From Drosophila pseudoobscura (Eukaryota; Arthropoda; Insecta; Diptera; Drosophilidae), in the NCBI RefSeq assembly GCF_009870125.1, contig NC_046683.1, positions 39,137,869-39,201,868 of the forward strand: a stretch of DNA of 64,000 bases, read 5' to 3'. A program made the translations under genes and the position numbers. The notes beneath the pieces were generated by a model. That model had not been told where the DNA came from, searched no databases, and saw nothing but the letters and a program-made list of their open reading frames with translations. Below, piece after piece: positions 46,584-57,419 of the stretch. Every line of letters begins with the position of its first letter. Positions within the stretch are counted from its first letter, which is position 1.

Positions 46584-47725
46584 GAGGGGGAACGTTGTGA
46601 CTTGCTGCGGACACCGCAACTCTACATTTATACCCGATACTTAGTCAGTAGGGCTCTCCTCCGTCCTCCGGCAGACACCGCTAATTTAAAGGACACGACA
46701 AAGAGTGCGTGCGAGAGAGACAGAAAATCAGTCAGAGCGTGACGTCGGGCGCTGCGTAGCCAGTGCAAATAGATTTGTTCCTTTTGGCTATAAAAATTAT
46801 CTGATCTGATCCAGACTCAGCAATCTGATAGATATGGTCGTTATCTATGATTCTACGTTTTTAGTTTTCTCGAATCTGCAATATTGTGGATGCAACAGAT
46901 TTTCGTCATTTGTGTTGGCGGAAGGAGGTTTGGCGAAATTTTGAGATATAAGTTTTATAGTGAGATCTAACAGGAGTGCGGATATTAAATTTGGTTACTC
47001 TAGCCTTAATAGTTTCTGAGATTTTTGGATGCCCCAGATTTTCGTCCTATGCGGGGGCGGAAGGGGGTGTGGCGAAGTTTGGACACAAAACGGTCAAGGT
47101 CCGATATTACAGGAGTGTGGATACCAAATTTGGTTGCTCTGCCTTTTATAGGTTCTGAGATCCTTGAACTCATATTTTGCAATGGGCAAAACCGACCATG
47201 AAACCTGTGTGTTAGAGAGCGATAGAGCGAGAAAGAATGAAATTGTTTTCTTGATTCTGGCTATAATAATTATACGATCTGTTTCAGATTTAACACTCTA
47301 GAACATATAGTCATCTTCTACAATTCTGCGTTTTTAGTTTTCTCGTATCGTCGAAATTGTGGATGCCACAGATTTTGGCTCTTGTTGGTGGCGGAAGTGG
47401 GGGGGGGGGGGGGGGGGGGGGGGGGGGGCGAAGTTTTGAAATATTTTTGTAGCAGTGACATATCACAGAAGTCTGGATCCAAAACATCGTTGCTCTAGCT
47501 CTTATAGTCTTTGAGCACTAGGCGCTGAAGGGGAAGGACAGACGGACAGACGGACGGACGGACAGACGGACAGACAGACAGGGCTCAATCGACTCGGCTA
47601 TTGATGCTGATCAAGAATATACATACTGTATGGGGTCGGAAACGATTCCTTCTGGACGTTACACACATCCATTTTCACCACAAATCTAATATACCCCAAT
47701 ACTCATTTTGAGTATCGGGTATAAA
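46584..47725 (-). mobile_element. DINE-1-like Helitron, full-length copy with a 30-base G run
   Basis: About 1.14 kb, with the same landmarks and orientation as the 44474 copy: hairpin end at 46595-46622 (here with CTTGC in place of GTTGC), GA-rich tracts at 46709-46722 and 47212-47236, minisatellite at 47534-47578, fold-back end. At 47399-47428 the usual GTGGGCGGGGCGAAG is expanded into an uninterrupted G run. Confidence 0.95.
47399..47428. repeat. 30-base poly-G run
   Basis: Thirty consecutive G within a DINE-1 copy, where sister copies have a 10-15 base G-rich segment with C interruptions. Either replication slippage or an assembly/sequencing artefact. If real, it could form G-quadruplex structure. 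Confidence 0.95.
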
Positions 47726-48389
47726 AAAAAATCACAATACTATACGTAGTTTTCGGGCTTGACTTGTTTTTATTCTGGATTTCTCAGTTGATCTCCACAG
47801 GGTTTCTGTAAATTTTTCTTCTTCTGATTCCTCTCAGATCTGTGGCCAATGCACTGCGGCATGGACTGGCTGTAGTCCATGTCCCCATGTGGTCATTGCT
47901 GAGGTCAGAAGTCGAGTTATCATCCCATCAAGACTTCGAAGAGTGCCAGAAGTTGGCGGTTTTCCTGCAGTGTTCAAAGATTTTTATCTGTTTATTTTCT
48001 ACTCTTTTTTTTTGGGTTGTGCGCTCCTTTTTGTCTGCGGCGTAGGAGCAAAAAATGTGTCACGTAGAGAGTAGCATTTAAATATTGCCTCGCTCAAGTC
48101 ATTATCATTATCAAGTGTTACTTGCGTCTAGGAGCCTCTACAAGAAAATGGAAATAATATCAACAAATATTTGGTGGTTGATTCATAAAGGGGGGTGCGC
48201 ATCTGCGGTTCATTAGGGGACATTTTGGGTGTCGTTAGGTGCATCCTAATGGCAAGTTAATGGCCCCTGCAATTCCTTATTCACATTCGCTTTTACAGTG
48301 CTGGTTACCTACACTGACTGCCAACACTAGCAACACTTCAGTGTCAAAGGAAGTCAGAACAGAAAACAAAGTTGGTCGAGAAAAAATGT

Positions 48390-48808
48390 TCGGGGAAAAA
48401 ATAAATTGAAACGCCTACAAATATTGAGATCAAGTTTCATTCAATTGTAAAACAATTGTTCCAAAGATAAGGGTAAGAAAATTAAGCCTGCAACAATGGT
48501 AAACGATGCTGCAAATATAATACAAAAATAGTTTGGAAATCATTTTCCAATTGCAGATATCCTGAGTGTTGAAAGAGCTCTTTTTCGGGAGATTGCTAGA
48601 GAAAAGCTGCAAATAAGAAAAGCTGAAAGCCTTTCTTCATTGTTTCAGTGTTCATTCAATTATAAATCAACTGTGTAAAAAAGCAGGCCACTGACGGTAA
48701 GATAATGAAAACAACATAAAAAGAAAAACACGTCGCAAATTTTTTTTCAATTGCAGATAAATATTTTGGCCACTGTTGCGTCAAATCTTCGGAAGAAATT
48801 CAGCTACC
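48390..48808 (+). promoter_or_regulatory. Spliced 5' leader of the basic Ser-rich gene, with a duplicated exon-intron unit
   Basis: Two clean small introns are visible. Intron 1, 48473-48556 (84 bp), has donor AGG|GTAAGA and acceptor TTTTCCAATTGCAG. Intron 2, 48697-48756 (60 bp), has donor ACG|GTAAGA and acceptor TTTTTTTTCAATTGCAG. The exon pieces before each donor also match (TTCATTCAATTGTAAAACAA and TTCATTCAATTATAAATCAA), so the exon-intron unit looks tandemly duplicated. The only upstream ATG (48386) opens a 7-codon frame. Transcription start is not determined. Confidence 0.5.
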
Positions 48809-49063
48809 ATGAGAAAGATATTACAAGAAATTGAAGGGAACCAACCACCAGCACCAGCACCTTTCTCAACAGCCAGGGATTTGCGGGCCAAGAAGCGTGA
48901 ATTGGCCAAAGAAAAGGCCGAGGCCAAGAAGGAGTCCTCTGTGAAGAAGTCGCGGAAGCGCAAGTTCACAGATCCTGTTAGTATTGACACTGAGTCGAGT
49001 GACTCCACTGATTCCTCGGACTCGGACTACGTTCCGTCCCAATCTTCATGGAAATTTGAGTAG
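48809..49063 (+). CDS. Small basic, serine/aspartate-rich protein (hypothetical)
   Basis: The start is the ATG at 48809, in good context (GCTACCATG). An in-frame stop at 48758 rules out longer ATG starts in this exon. The 84-residue product has a proline/alanine linker (NQPPAPAPFSTA), a lysine/glutamate-rich segment likely to be helical and nucleus-directed (KKRELAKEKAEAKKE, KKSRKRKF), and an acidic serine-rich tail (ESSDSTDSSDSDYVPSQSS) with casein-kinase-2-like sites. An AATAAA lies at 49185-49190, 122 bp after the stop. The spliced leader, start context and polyadenylation signal together support a real gene. I do not recognise the family; nuclear location is inferred from composition. Confidence 0.6.
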   Translation: MRKILQEIEGNQPPAPAPFSTARDLRAKKRELAKEKAEAKKESSVKKSRKRKFTDPVSIDTESSDSTDSSDSDYVPSQSSWKFE

Positions 49064-49210
49064 AGTGCAGTGAAGGTCCACCAATATTGTTGTCCCGGCA
49101 GTAGTTGACAAGTCCTCTGCCTAAATGAATATCGTACCATTTTAAATTTTAATTTCACCAATAGTACAAAAAGAAAATATGTCAAATAAATAATAGCACC
49201 GAAACCAGTA

Positions 49211-51570
49211 TTTTCTCCCATTAATACCATGGAGAATTTGGATCTAGACAGAATATTCTAGTGTTTGAGAAGTCTCTGTGTCGATCTCTTTTCCAATAGC
49301 CCTTACATCGTTTCCTTCTTTTGGCCATTAGCAACCTAATGGTGGATAATGAGCATAATTAAATCGCTAAACACACACATCGAGTGCTAAAAATTTGCCA
49401 TGAAAATTAAATCATTTCGATTTTTTGTGAATTTGTTTGCTTTTTTGTGGGATAATCAATTATTCGGAATGTGGCAGTGATTATCGTGCCACGCCCACGC
49501 CGCACAAGGCATACTAAATCACTGTGTGATTAATATTCGATTTGGTTAGGCAATAGTATGTATAATAAACTTATATTGGCATTTCGGGTCCCATTTATAC
49601 ACAAATCCTTGTATCCTTTTGTTCTTATTCCTATAACATCTTCTGTTTCCATTATTGATGCTACTTCTATTCTCATTCTTACGCCCAAAGTCCCAAGACA
49701 GTGCTGACTGATCCAAAAGATTTAACCAGTCCAATTGGAACTTTTGCTTCAATAGTGTACCATTTCATTACGGTTTTGCCTACTTAATGTTCCTTCCATT
49801 TCATGATATCATATGGAAAATAGGAAAGGACATAATTGGGAACTCGCGGAATGGAACGGAAGACATTGAACAGTACAAAACAACGCTCACTCCATCTTCC
49901 TCCTCTCTTACACACCCACTGGCGTATCCGCCCCACTACTCCTCATTTGTAATCATTTGGGTGTTACAATTTTTGGCGCATTCATTGCCTATGTTCGCTC
50001 TCTTTTGCTCCCTCGTTTTGGATCTCCCTTCCTCTTATCGCTCTCATCCATGCCACTCCCTCACACTTATACTCTTACTTCCACTTCCCCTGGCATTTTG
50101 GGTGTTGGTGACGCTGTTGTTTTTTAGAGCCTTCATAAATCTTAATTTTAGCGCATGCAAGGACAGGATATCTACCCTGTCTTTTTGGGGACGGAGGCAG
50201 GGTTGCCAGCCAGCCGGCGGCTGGAGCGCACGGGTGTTGCCACACTTCTCTGAAGTTTAGAGCTGCACTTTTGACGTTACAAGATGCCTTTGCCTCTGTT
50301 ACCGACTGAATGCCTGCACTGACAAAAAAAAGGTAGGTGAAGCATTTGGAGTATCGTCACACGTGTTGCGACACAAGTTGTACAAGTCACATGCAATTTG
50401 TTCCTTCATTCTGGCTATAATAATGATAGATTCGCCAAAAAAAACCAAAAATATTTGGGATGCATTTTTCAAGGATTTGTTTTTATCTTCAGTTTCGGCA
50501 ATCTAGTTTGGAACACCAAGACACTATAAGCTCTTCCCAGTATATTTTATATGACATTCATGAAGATATCAGCAATACCTAATTTTGTATTATCAATGGG
50601 AACTAATATTATCTGTATATCATAAGTATTTACCATGATACTATGATGATTTTTTCGCTCTGTGTGACACTGGTCAGAGGGTCGGGGCTGATGGGGCACA
50701 ACGACGGATGAGCTAACTGAAATTTGTCGCAACAAATGAGGGGAAGGCGGCAGGCATCCACAATCCTGAAATGGGACAAGTTTTTGGCGCGTTAAATTTA
50801 ATGCTTTCGTTTTTGTGTGTGGAGACTATACAAGATGTGCAAGATGTGCCAAAAATTTGGTCATACTCTCTGCAAACAATTCTCCATCACATTTTGAGCT
50901 GCCCCGTATTCCAAACTCGAACCCAACCCAAACTCAAACCCCTCTGGCGTAAGGAAAACGCATTTTGAAAGCTTTTAGCTGTTAATGTGGCATAAATTTG
51001 TCTTTTTTGTTGTCCTTTGTTTGGTATTTGTGTTTCTTTTTTTTAGGGGTTGTGGGCGGAAATTGAAATAAAAAGCTGGAGCGAAACTTGAAGTGCCCCC
51101 GGGCTGGCCCTAGTCCAGCCCTTATCCAGCGCGTGCCCCTGTCTCTGCCACTGGACACCACAGCTGTGCAGGCCATTCAAATGTTTTCATTGTTGAATAT
51201 TAATTTATTGATTTGCATTAAAATGAGGCAAACGCTCCTCGTAAAGTGTGTCATTTCAGACGGAAGATAAAAGGGCACCAACTCCGAGCATAAGTAGGTG
51301 GACCATCCATACCCGTGCTGTGTGCTTCTTACTCTGTGGTATGAATCAATCACGCCCCCCCCCATTGTCAACTCGTGGAAAAGGCAAATTGAGACAAATG
51401 ACATGTCAATGAACTTGGAATGACTTGCAAGCTTAACTTTTGACAAATTTCAGAGCGGAGCGTATTTCGATTTTTGGTAAATTATGGAAAAGATACTCCT
51501 CGTATCGATAAAGACTCAAATTCATTATAATAGGGTTCATATACGTGTACGATTGTACGGGTCAAAAGAA
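49211..51570. other. Gene-free stretch
   Basis: A 157-codon frame at 49787-50260 lies in CT-rich DNA and has no domain. A faint DINE-1 trace (GCAATTTGTTCCTTCATTCTGGCTATAATAATGA) is at 50393-50426. Nothing else is supported. Confidence 0.4.
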
Positions 51571-51574
51571 CGAG

Positions 51575-51685
51575 TTCTATTTCGGGTACGTTTCCGACCA
51601 CATATTGCTATCATTATAAAAACTAAAGCTCGATGAACCCCATCTTTTGTAATAAATATAGAGCTTACAAAATGCTATCCAATGG
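51575..51685 (+). repeat. Unclassified interspersed repeat, copy 2
   Basis: Inverted partner of the repeat at 26281-26395, about 105 bp, sharing GCTCGATGAACCCCATCTTT. It is directly followed by a DINE-1 fragment; the copy at 26281 has no such neighbour, so the repeat is not simply a part of DINE-1. Confidence 0.7.
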
Positions 51686-51950
51686 CATCTGCAATTTTGA
51701 AGATACGAAAAAACGCAGAACCGTAGAGAATAACCAGATCTAGCAGGCTGCCGAATGGATCAGATAGGATTATTATTATAGCCAGAAGGAAAAAATTAAT
51801 TTGCAGTGTGTAGGCAACGCAGCGTCGCGCCACACTCTTACTTATTTTTTGTCTCTCTCTCCAACACACTCTTCGTCGTGAATGTGTTCGCCCTCTGGCG
51901 GAGGGGAGCCATACTGACTGAGTTTCAGGTATAAGTGAAGAGTCGCTACA
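51686..51950 (+). mobile_element. DINE-1-like fragment
   Basis: Contains ATCTGCAATTTTGAAGATAC, TTATTATAGCCAGAAGG, GTCTCTCTCTCCAACACACT, CCCTCTGGCGGAGGGGAGCC and ends TGACTGAGTTTCAGGTATAA. Non-coding. Confidence 0.8.
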
Positions 51951-52104
51951 ATATGCTTACTGTTACTCACAGCTCGTCAGACGTTTTAAATACACAGGTG
52001 TCGAATCTGAGATGTGTTGATCTTCCTGACTCTCTTACTTAAAATAGGCAATTAAAAATAAAAGGCATTTTTATCACAATGTATATTTACGTGGCCACCA
52101 GGTC

Positions 52105-52290
52105 AGATGTATTTGTCGATATGAAAATAAATCTTATCGACAAAAAATATTTTTGAACGCTGGAGCACCTTAACCTGAACGAAATGTTTTGGCTGAAAAC
52201 CAGAGCTTGCTGATTGTATATATTTATAAATAAGCTCACATACATACCGACTGATTACCGGGTAAAAAAGGAGGAGCGCGGCTGTTAGTT
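52105..52290. repeat. Fragment of the 9249-9677 repeat followed by a DINE-1 end
   Basis: The part 52150-52217 matches 9600-9680 (CTGGAGCACCTTAA, GTTTTGGCTGAAAAC, GCTTGCTGATT). It is followed by a short variant-subfamily DINE-1 end at about 52228-52288 (AAGCTCACATACATACCGAC, then GATTACCGGGTAAAAAAGG). Neither is coding. Confidence 0.6.
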
Positions 52291-55200
52291 TTGACAGTGA
52301 CAAAGAGTTGACCGATATATGCGAGCTATGATTTTGAGCCACTTCTGGGCTCGCACTCGGTTTGAAGTGATTCGGGGTGATTGGAAACTGACTAAAGGCA
52401 GAATTCGTAATGATCGAATGCATTAAAGGGGCATTAGTGCGTGATTTAATGCGGCTTTAGAAGGTTTGGTCAAACGCCTGCACCTTAACAGTTTACCCAT
52501 AGATTTGTACAAACATTTTTAAACGACGCTTAATTATTGTATTTATCAAAAATAAAAAAACCTAGGAAATACGTTTTTTACACTTTTTCTGAGGTTAGAA
52601 CAAATTTCGAAGGCTAAAATACAGCAAGAAATTATAAATTTTGAATTTTTTAGCTTAATATTTTCCAGGCGGTAGGCTGAAGCTACAAAGTAGTTGAATG
52701 CGCTTTGTAGCTGCATTTATCAGCTTTTCAGATTTGCAAAGATCAACAAAACCAGAATTTCAGTTATTTGAGAAAATGAAAGCACTACCTCTGAAAAAAA
52801 ATCAATATATATATTGTTTATAATATATTTCTGAAATAAATATAATGGAATAAAATGTGGCAAAATATAAACTCTAATAAACTGGAAGTTACCCCTGCTT
52901 AAAATGGACAATCGCAGCTGATGAATCAGACCCAAACCCGGATGTTCGGCTGCTCGAGAGGCCGACTGCTGGACAGCGATAATGTGTGATTCAATTAACA
53001 CATTCGCTACTGTTTTTAAGTGCAAGTCGATTATGCTGTCAACAGTTTTGCGGTGGCCAAAACCAACATCCGTCCCAGCCAAACCCAAACATCTATCCAT
53101 TCGATACGGATGTCGGATTGCCTTTCGCTCATTAATTTCATTTTTCGTTTACATTTTGAATGCATTTTCCATTCGATTTCAGTTGATTGGAGTTCAACCA
53201 ATTAACCCATTGCCAATGCTCTCAATGGCCATCGAGAGTGCTGCGGAGTGCTGGAGTTCTGGCAGAGTGCATCAAGTTATATTTATTTATTCAGATGTAA
53301 GTTGATGCCAAGCTGGAAGAATCGGATATATTCGTATTTGTAGGGCATCCCATCTCATCTACTGGCTCAAATGGCGCTCCCTCTCCCTCTTTTTCCGTGA
53401 GCCCCTACTTCCACGCCTGTCCCTGTCTGTCGCGCTTTGTGTGTGCACATTTAATTATAGAATAATCTTTGATTTAATATGAAAATTGCATAGGGAGCGT
53501 GGGTTCAGCAGCCAGGGGCCATGCCAGAAAATGCTGTGCGCTGCCCGGTGCTCTGCAAATTAATTAATTGCCGCCATATGCTAATTAAACACAGTTTTTA
53601 CACAACGATTTCACTTGCGCGGCGCACAAACAAATACTAGCACGATATAACCATATACAGATACAATATCTATATAAAAAGATAAATAATATATGTATAT
53701 ACATAGGGTAGACAGATTTATATATTCATATACATATTGTATGTACATACGTGCGTCCCTTGGCCCTCCTGGTTCGGCACAACTTTTTGTGTCGGCTATA
53801 ATGCATAATGCAAACTCATTCATGCGAGAGGGATTTAAGTAAAGACTCATTAATATGGAATTTTCAGTAATTATGCCGCCCAATGGGCTTTCCAAAACTG
53901 CGTTGAATTATCCGTTAATCCAAATAAAGAGCTCTGAATATATTCTCATTCCCACAGATATAAGCTCCTAAGGTTTTTGTGCAAGCTGTAGGATGTCAAG
54001 CTTTGCAACATTTTTTGCGAAGAGACTAATGATGGACTAAACGCAAAACTAGTGTTCGTAACAGTTTCTACGCACGTCTCCCGGCTTCCATTAAATTAAA
54101 TGTACTTGCTACTAGGATTTGTGGAAGCCATTCGTGCTGTTCGTTAGGACAATAGAAGTCCTGAGCATTGGCTTTGAAATTTTTGTTGTATATGTAAGGT
54201 ATATTTGTGCAGTGTTAGATCGAGTAAGCGGACGGAAAAGGGAAATTAAAACAAAAAACTATATTGCATTTACGCTTTAATTATTTTAATGGTATTATTC
54301 AAGCAAATGTATAAAAATGGATAAGTACCATATTTTATTTTTGCCATATTGATGGAGTATCTGAAGGTCTTTAGTTGTTCACACTATATTTGTAGGTCTG
54401 TGTGCCCATTGGAGGATTAATTCTCATTCCTAAGTTGGTTCCTGAGCTCTATGGCGGGTGCTCCACCACGCAAGTGCAGCTGCTCGGCTATTTTCGGTGC
54501 CAGCGATGTTCGACAGTTCGAAAATGTTGCCCAATATTTCGAAGTGGGAAGCAATGTGGCTGGGGCCAGTGCGCAGGTCCTAAGTATCTAGTCCTGGCTG
54601 CATGTTGCCGCCGGCCGGCACACTTTCTCTCTCCGACTTTCGCCGGGGGGATTCCCCCTACTTCTTGTTTTGATTTGCTCTGCTTGTTTATGCTGTTCCC
54701 CATACTGACAGGTGGTTGTCGCCTACATGCGAGTGTCCCTGTCCGTGTCCGTGTCTGTTTCTGTGTCGGGGAGTGCTGGAATATTTATACACGGCAATTG
54801 CTCAATGTCGCCCGTCGTCGGCGTCGAATGCTGGGCAAACCCAGAGTCAGTCCTAGTCCCTGTCCCATTCCCATTCCCATTTGCAATCCTATCCTCAAAT
54901 GTAATCCCATCGCGAGTCTGCTCTCTTTACGTCAATTTATCATTCCTTGGTGGCATTTATGTGTTCCTCCGGCGCCTCCGTGTTAGCTCTCTTGTAATTG
55001 TTTTCATTCAATTCGCGAAAAATGCTTCAGGAACCCAGATCCCCCGTCGCACATCCCATAGGAATGCAACATAGACAAATATGTATGTACATTGTACATA
55101 CATATGTACAAAGTTTGTTAGACCTCTTCACCTGAAGCTGCCACTTTCCCCAATTTCTCAGGGCTTTTGGCCAAGTTCCAAGGATGGCTGCGGGACCGAA

Positions 55201-56430
55201 TCGAAAAGCGTATGACCGGCTGCCGCATGGTCCAGAGTCCTGCTGCGAGTGTCCTGCCGCGATGCAGTATAATTCGCTTAGGAGCCAGTTTCGCTAGCAG
55301 TTCTGTAAGCCGCTTAAGGGCGGAAGCTGCCAGTCCTTTTCTTTTTTGATGGGAACTGCAACAGTGTTGCCGCATAAATCAAGTTTCGTCCTCGCTTCCT
55401 TCTTTCCGCTCGTTTAGCCATTTGCTTTTGCCATTGCATATGCTCGCACTCGTACTGGCTCTGGCACGCATAGATGCTGCCGCCGGGCACAACGTACAGT
55501 TCTGCATTGAGCGGAAAAGCTGCCTAAAAGGGTAATTAAAGGGGGCATGATAGAGAATTGATAAGGCACTTGCAATCAAATGAAAAGCTATTGTTCTTTC
55601 CATATGTTAGCATGTTCATATGTACATGATACGTATCTTAAGGGGTGCTTTCTCCCATAAAAACTATCTTATACATATCATATATCATAATTTTGCTTGC
55701 CCGACATAGGGATTTTTTTATCACCATCTATTTAGGGGATAGCTTTTTTTGTAAGTAATAGCTTATCCATGCTTTGGGTAAGAAGGCTCGAAGGAGGCCT
55801 GCCTTAAAGAGTAGTAGTACAAGTGGCAGTAAGCAAGGCTATGGATTATGACTTCTCCCAGACAGCAGCCATACGATAGACCCGTTCCCGGTACCGGTCC
55901 CATTTCCGTTTATATTTCCATTGCCATTACTATTACCCCTTCGCTGCGGCCAGCCCTAGACCTAGACCCCAGTCTTGAAACAAAGCTAAATCGCACACAA
56001 AGCCAATTGCTCCTCAGCCCAAAGGGATGGATGGCCCAAAGGGGACAAAGCGAAGACACGCACTTGTAGTTACAAAGCGGATACTCATTTAAGTTGATTC
56101 ACCGCACACCCACAACTGCGGACAAAGGACTGGATGACGAGGATACTCACTCTTACTCGTGCCGTAGAGGATGCTGCCACGGATGCTGCCGTGGATACTG
56201 CCACGACGCGACGCGACGCGAAGCGACGTCAGCCAATGACACTTTATGACAATTGCACTTGGCGAGGCACAAAACAGGGCCGGGTGGCGTTCTGTCTGTC
56301 GGTCGGTCGGCCTTCTACGGCGAACAAAGCACCCAACGAGGACAAACAAGTGAAAATCATTCAGGGAAAACTGCCGTCTGCCAACTCCGGCATCTCGAAA
56401 GGAAATCCGCGTACTCCGGGGAGCCCAAAC
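52291..56430. other. Gene-free stretch
   Basis: AT-rich to 54400, then a GC-rich patch (54400-55000) with a GTCCGTGTCCGTGTCTGT run at 54738 that creates overlapping frames on both strands, including a 194-codon one. No domain or splice structure seen. Confidence 0.4.
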
Positions 56431-56432
56431 AG

Positions 56433-56456
56433 ACACACACACACACACACACACAC
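56433..56456. repeat. (CA)n simple repeat
   Basis: A 24-bp AC run that generates the His-Thr-rich frames crossing it. Confidence 0.9.
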
Positions 56457-57065
56457 GTAGACTGGGCTAAAACAAAAAGAAATCGTAAACAAAATGCCGG
56501 AAAAGGCAAAAAACATGGCGACAGAGATGGCGACGGCCGCCTCAACCACGTGCTCCTGTTCCTGCTCCATACGCTGCACATGGGTCAGAGGCAAAGTCTG
56601 AGTCTGAGGCAGAGTCAGAGTCAGAGCCCAAGTGCGGCACAACGTCGCCGTGATAATGACTTTTTGTCTTTGCTCAAATGTCACTTGATGTTTGTGGAGT
56701 CCTGTGTGCTGCTTCCCTGTTGGAGCGCTTCCTCCTTCGTTCTGTGCGCCTTTGTTGTCGCAGTTTTCGTTTTTATATGCCTCGAGGTCACTCAAGTTCA
56801 ACCGGCTACAAAGTCAGCCATTGCCGTCTCCTGATTAATTGGCCATGGGGAAGCCACACAACCACACAGCCAGACAGACAGCCCGCAAGGCTGTGCCTAA
56901 ACTGTCAGTGTCAGGAGGAAAGCCTGCTCGGCACTTTCCCCACACGCACACGCACACGCACAAATCTATTCACCCTCATACCCTTTCGGTTTCAAAATTT
57001 TACGTTCAGGTCCAAGGACGCAGGATCATCTTGGGTATTTTAGAAGGATCCATCCATTGATAAAA

Positions 57066-57371
57066 ATGTCAACCACCTACAACATCCGTACCATGTCCCA
57101 TCAGCGCCGACTGGTGCCCAATTTGTTGCGCACCATCATCTACATGCTGGAAGATGGCCATCGACCGATGAGTGACACAGAGATCATCTCCAGCCTGGGT
57201 GCCCGCTATCGCCGTGCAGATCCCGAGTTTCAGCGACAGGTGCGCATGCATTTGGGTGACGGTGTCTCCTATGGCATTCTGCGGCGCCAGAACGATCATT
57301 ACTCTCTGCGCTCTAAGCGACTGGCTGAAATCCTGGCCACCATCCCATCTGGACATCCTGGGAACCAATAG
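57066..57371 (+). CDS. Small winged-helix-like protein, Drosophila-restricted family (DUF4777-like)
   Basis: Start chosen at the ATG at 57066 (AAAAATGTC context). Nine upstream bases extend the frame to a TTG, but that is not a plausible fly start. The 101-residue product is basic, with three predicted helices (RLVPNLLRTIIYMLEDG, SDTEIISSLGARYRRA, EFQRQVRMHLGDGVSYGIL) followed by a short RRQNDHYSLR strand-turn, the layout of a histone-H1-like winged helix. From memory it resembles the small Drosophila proteins annotated as DUF4777; I cannot name the orthologue. Intronless, with AATAAA words at 57396-57401 and 57411-57416 soon after the stop. DNA or chromatin binding is inferred from fold and charge only. 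Confidence 0.75.
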   Translation: MSTTYNIRTMSHQRRLVPNLLRTIIYMLEDGHRPMSDTEIISSLGARYRRADPEFQRQVRMHLGDGVSYGILRRQNDHYSLRSKRLAEILATIPSGHPGNQ

Positions 57372-57395
57372 GTACCAAATCGTAGTCCACAATCG

Positions 57396-57416
57396 AATAA
57401 AGTCCACAACAATAAA
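57396..57416 (+). terminator. Polyadenylation signals of the DUF4777-like gene
   Basis: Two AATAAA hexamers 15 bp apart, 25 and 40 bp after the stop codon, giving a very short 3'UTR. Confidence 0.55.
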
Positions 57417-57419
57417 CCA

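Noticed and set aside
49787..50260. 157-codon plus frame with hydrophobic stretches
   Set aside because: CT-rich DNA gives Leu/Ser/Phe-rich frames by chance; no start context, splice sites or homology.
54402..54986. 194-codon plus frame
   Set aside because: GC-rich patch with GTCCGT repeats, Cys/Pro/Val-rich translation and an overlapping plus frame of similar quality.
56253..56834. 193-codon plus frame with a His-Thr run, and overlapping minus frames
   Set aside because: Created by the CA repeat at 56433-56456 and flanking GAGTCAG repeats.
57057..57065. Upstream TTG extension of the DUF4777-like frame
   Set aside because: TTG is not a plausible fly start codon; the ATG at 57066 has good context.
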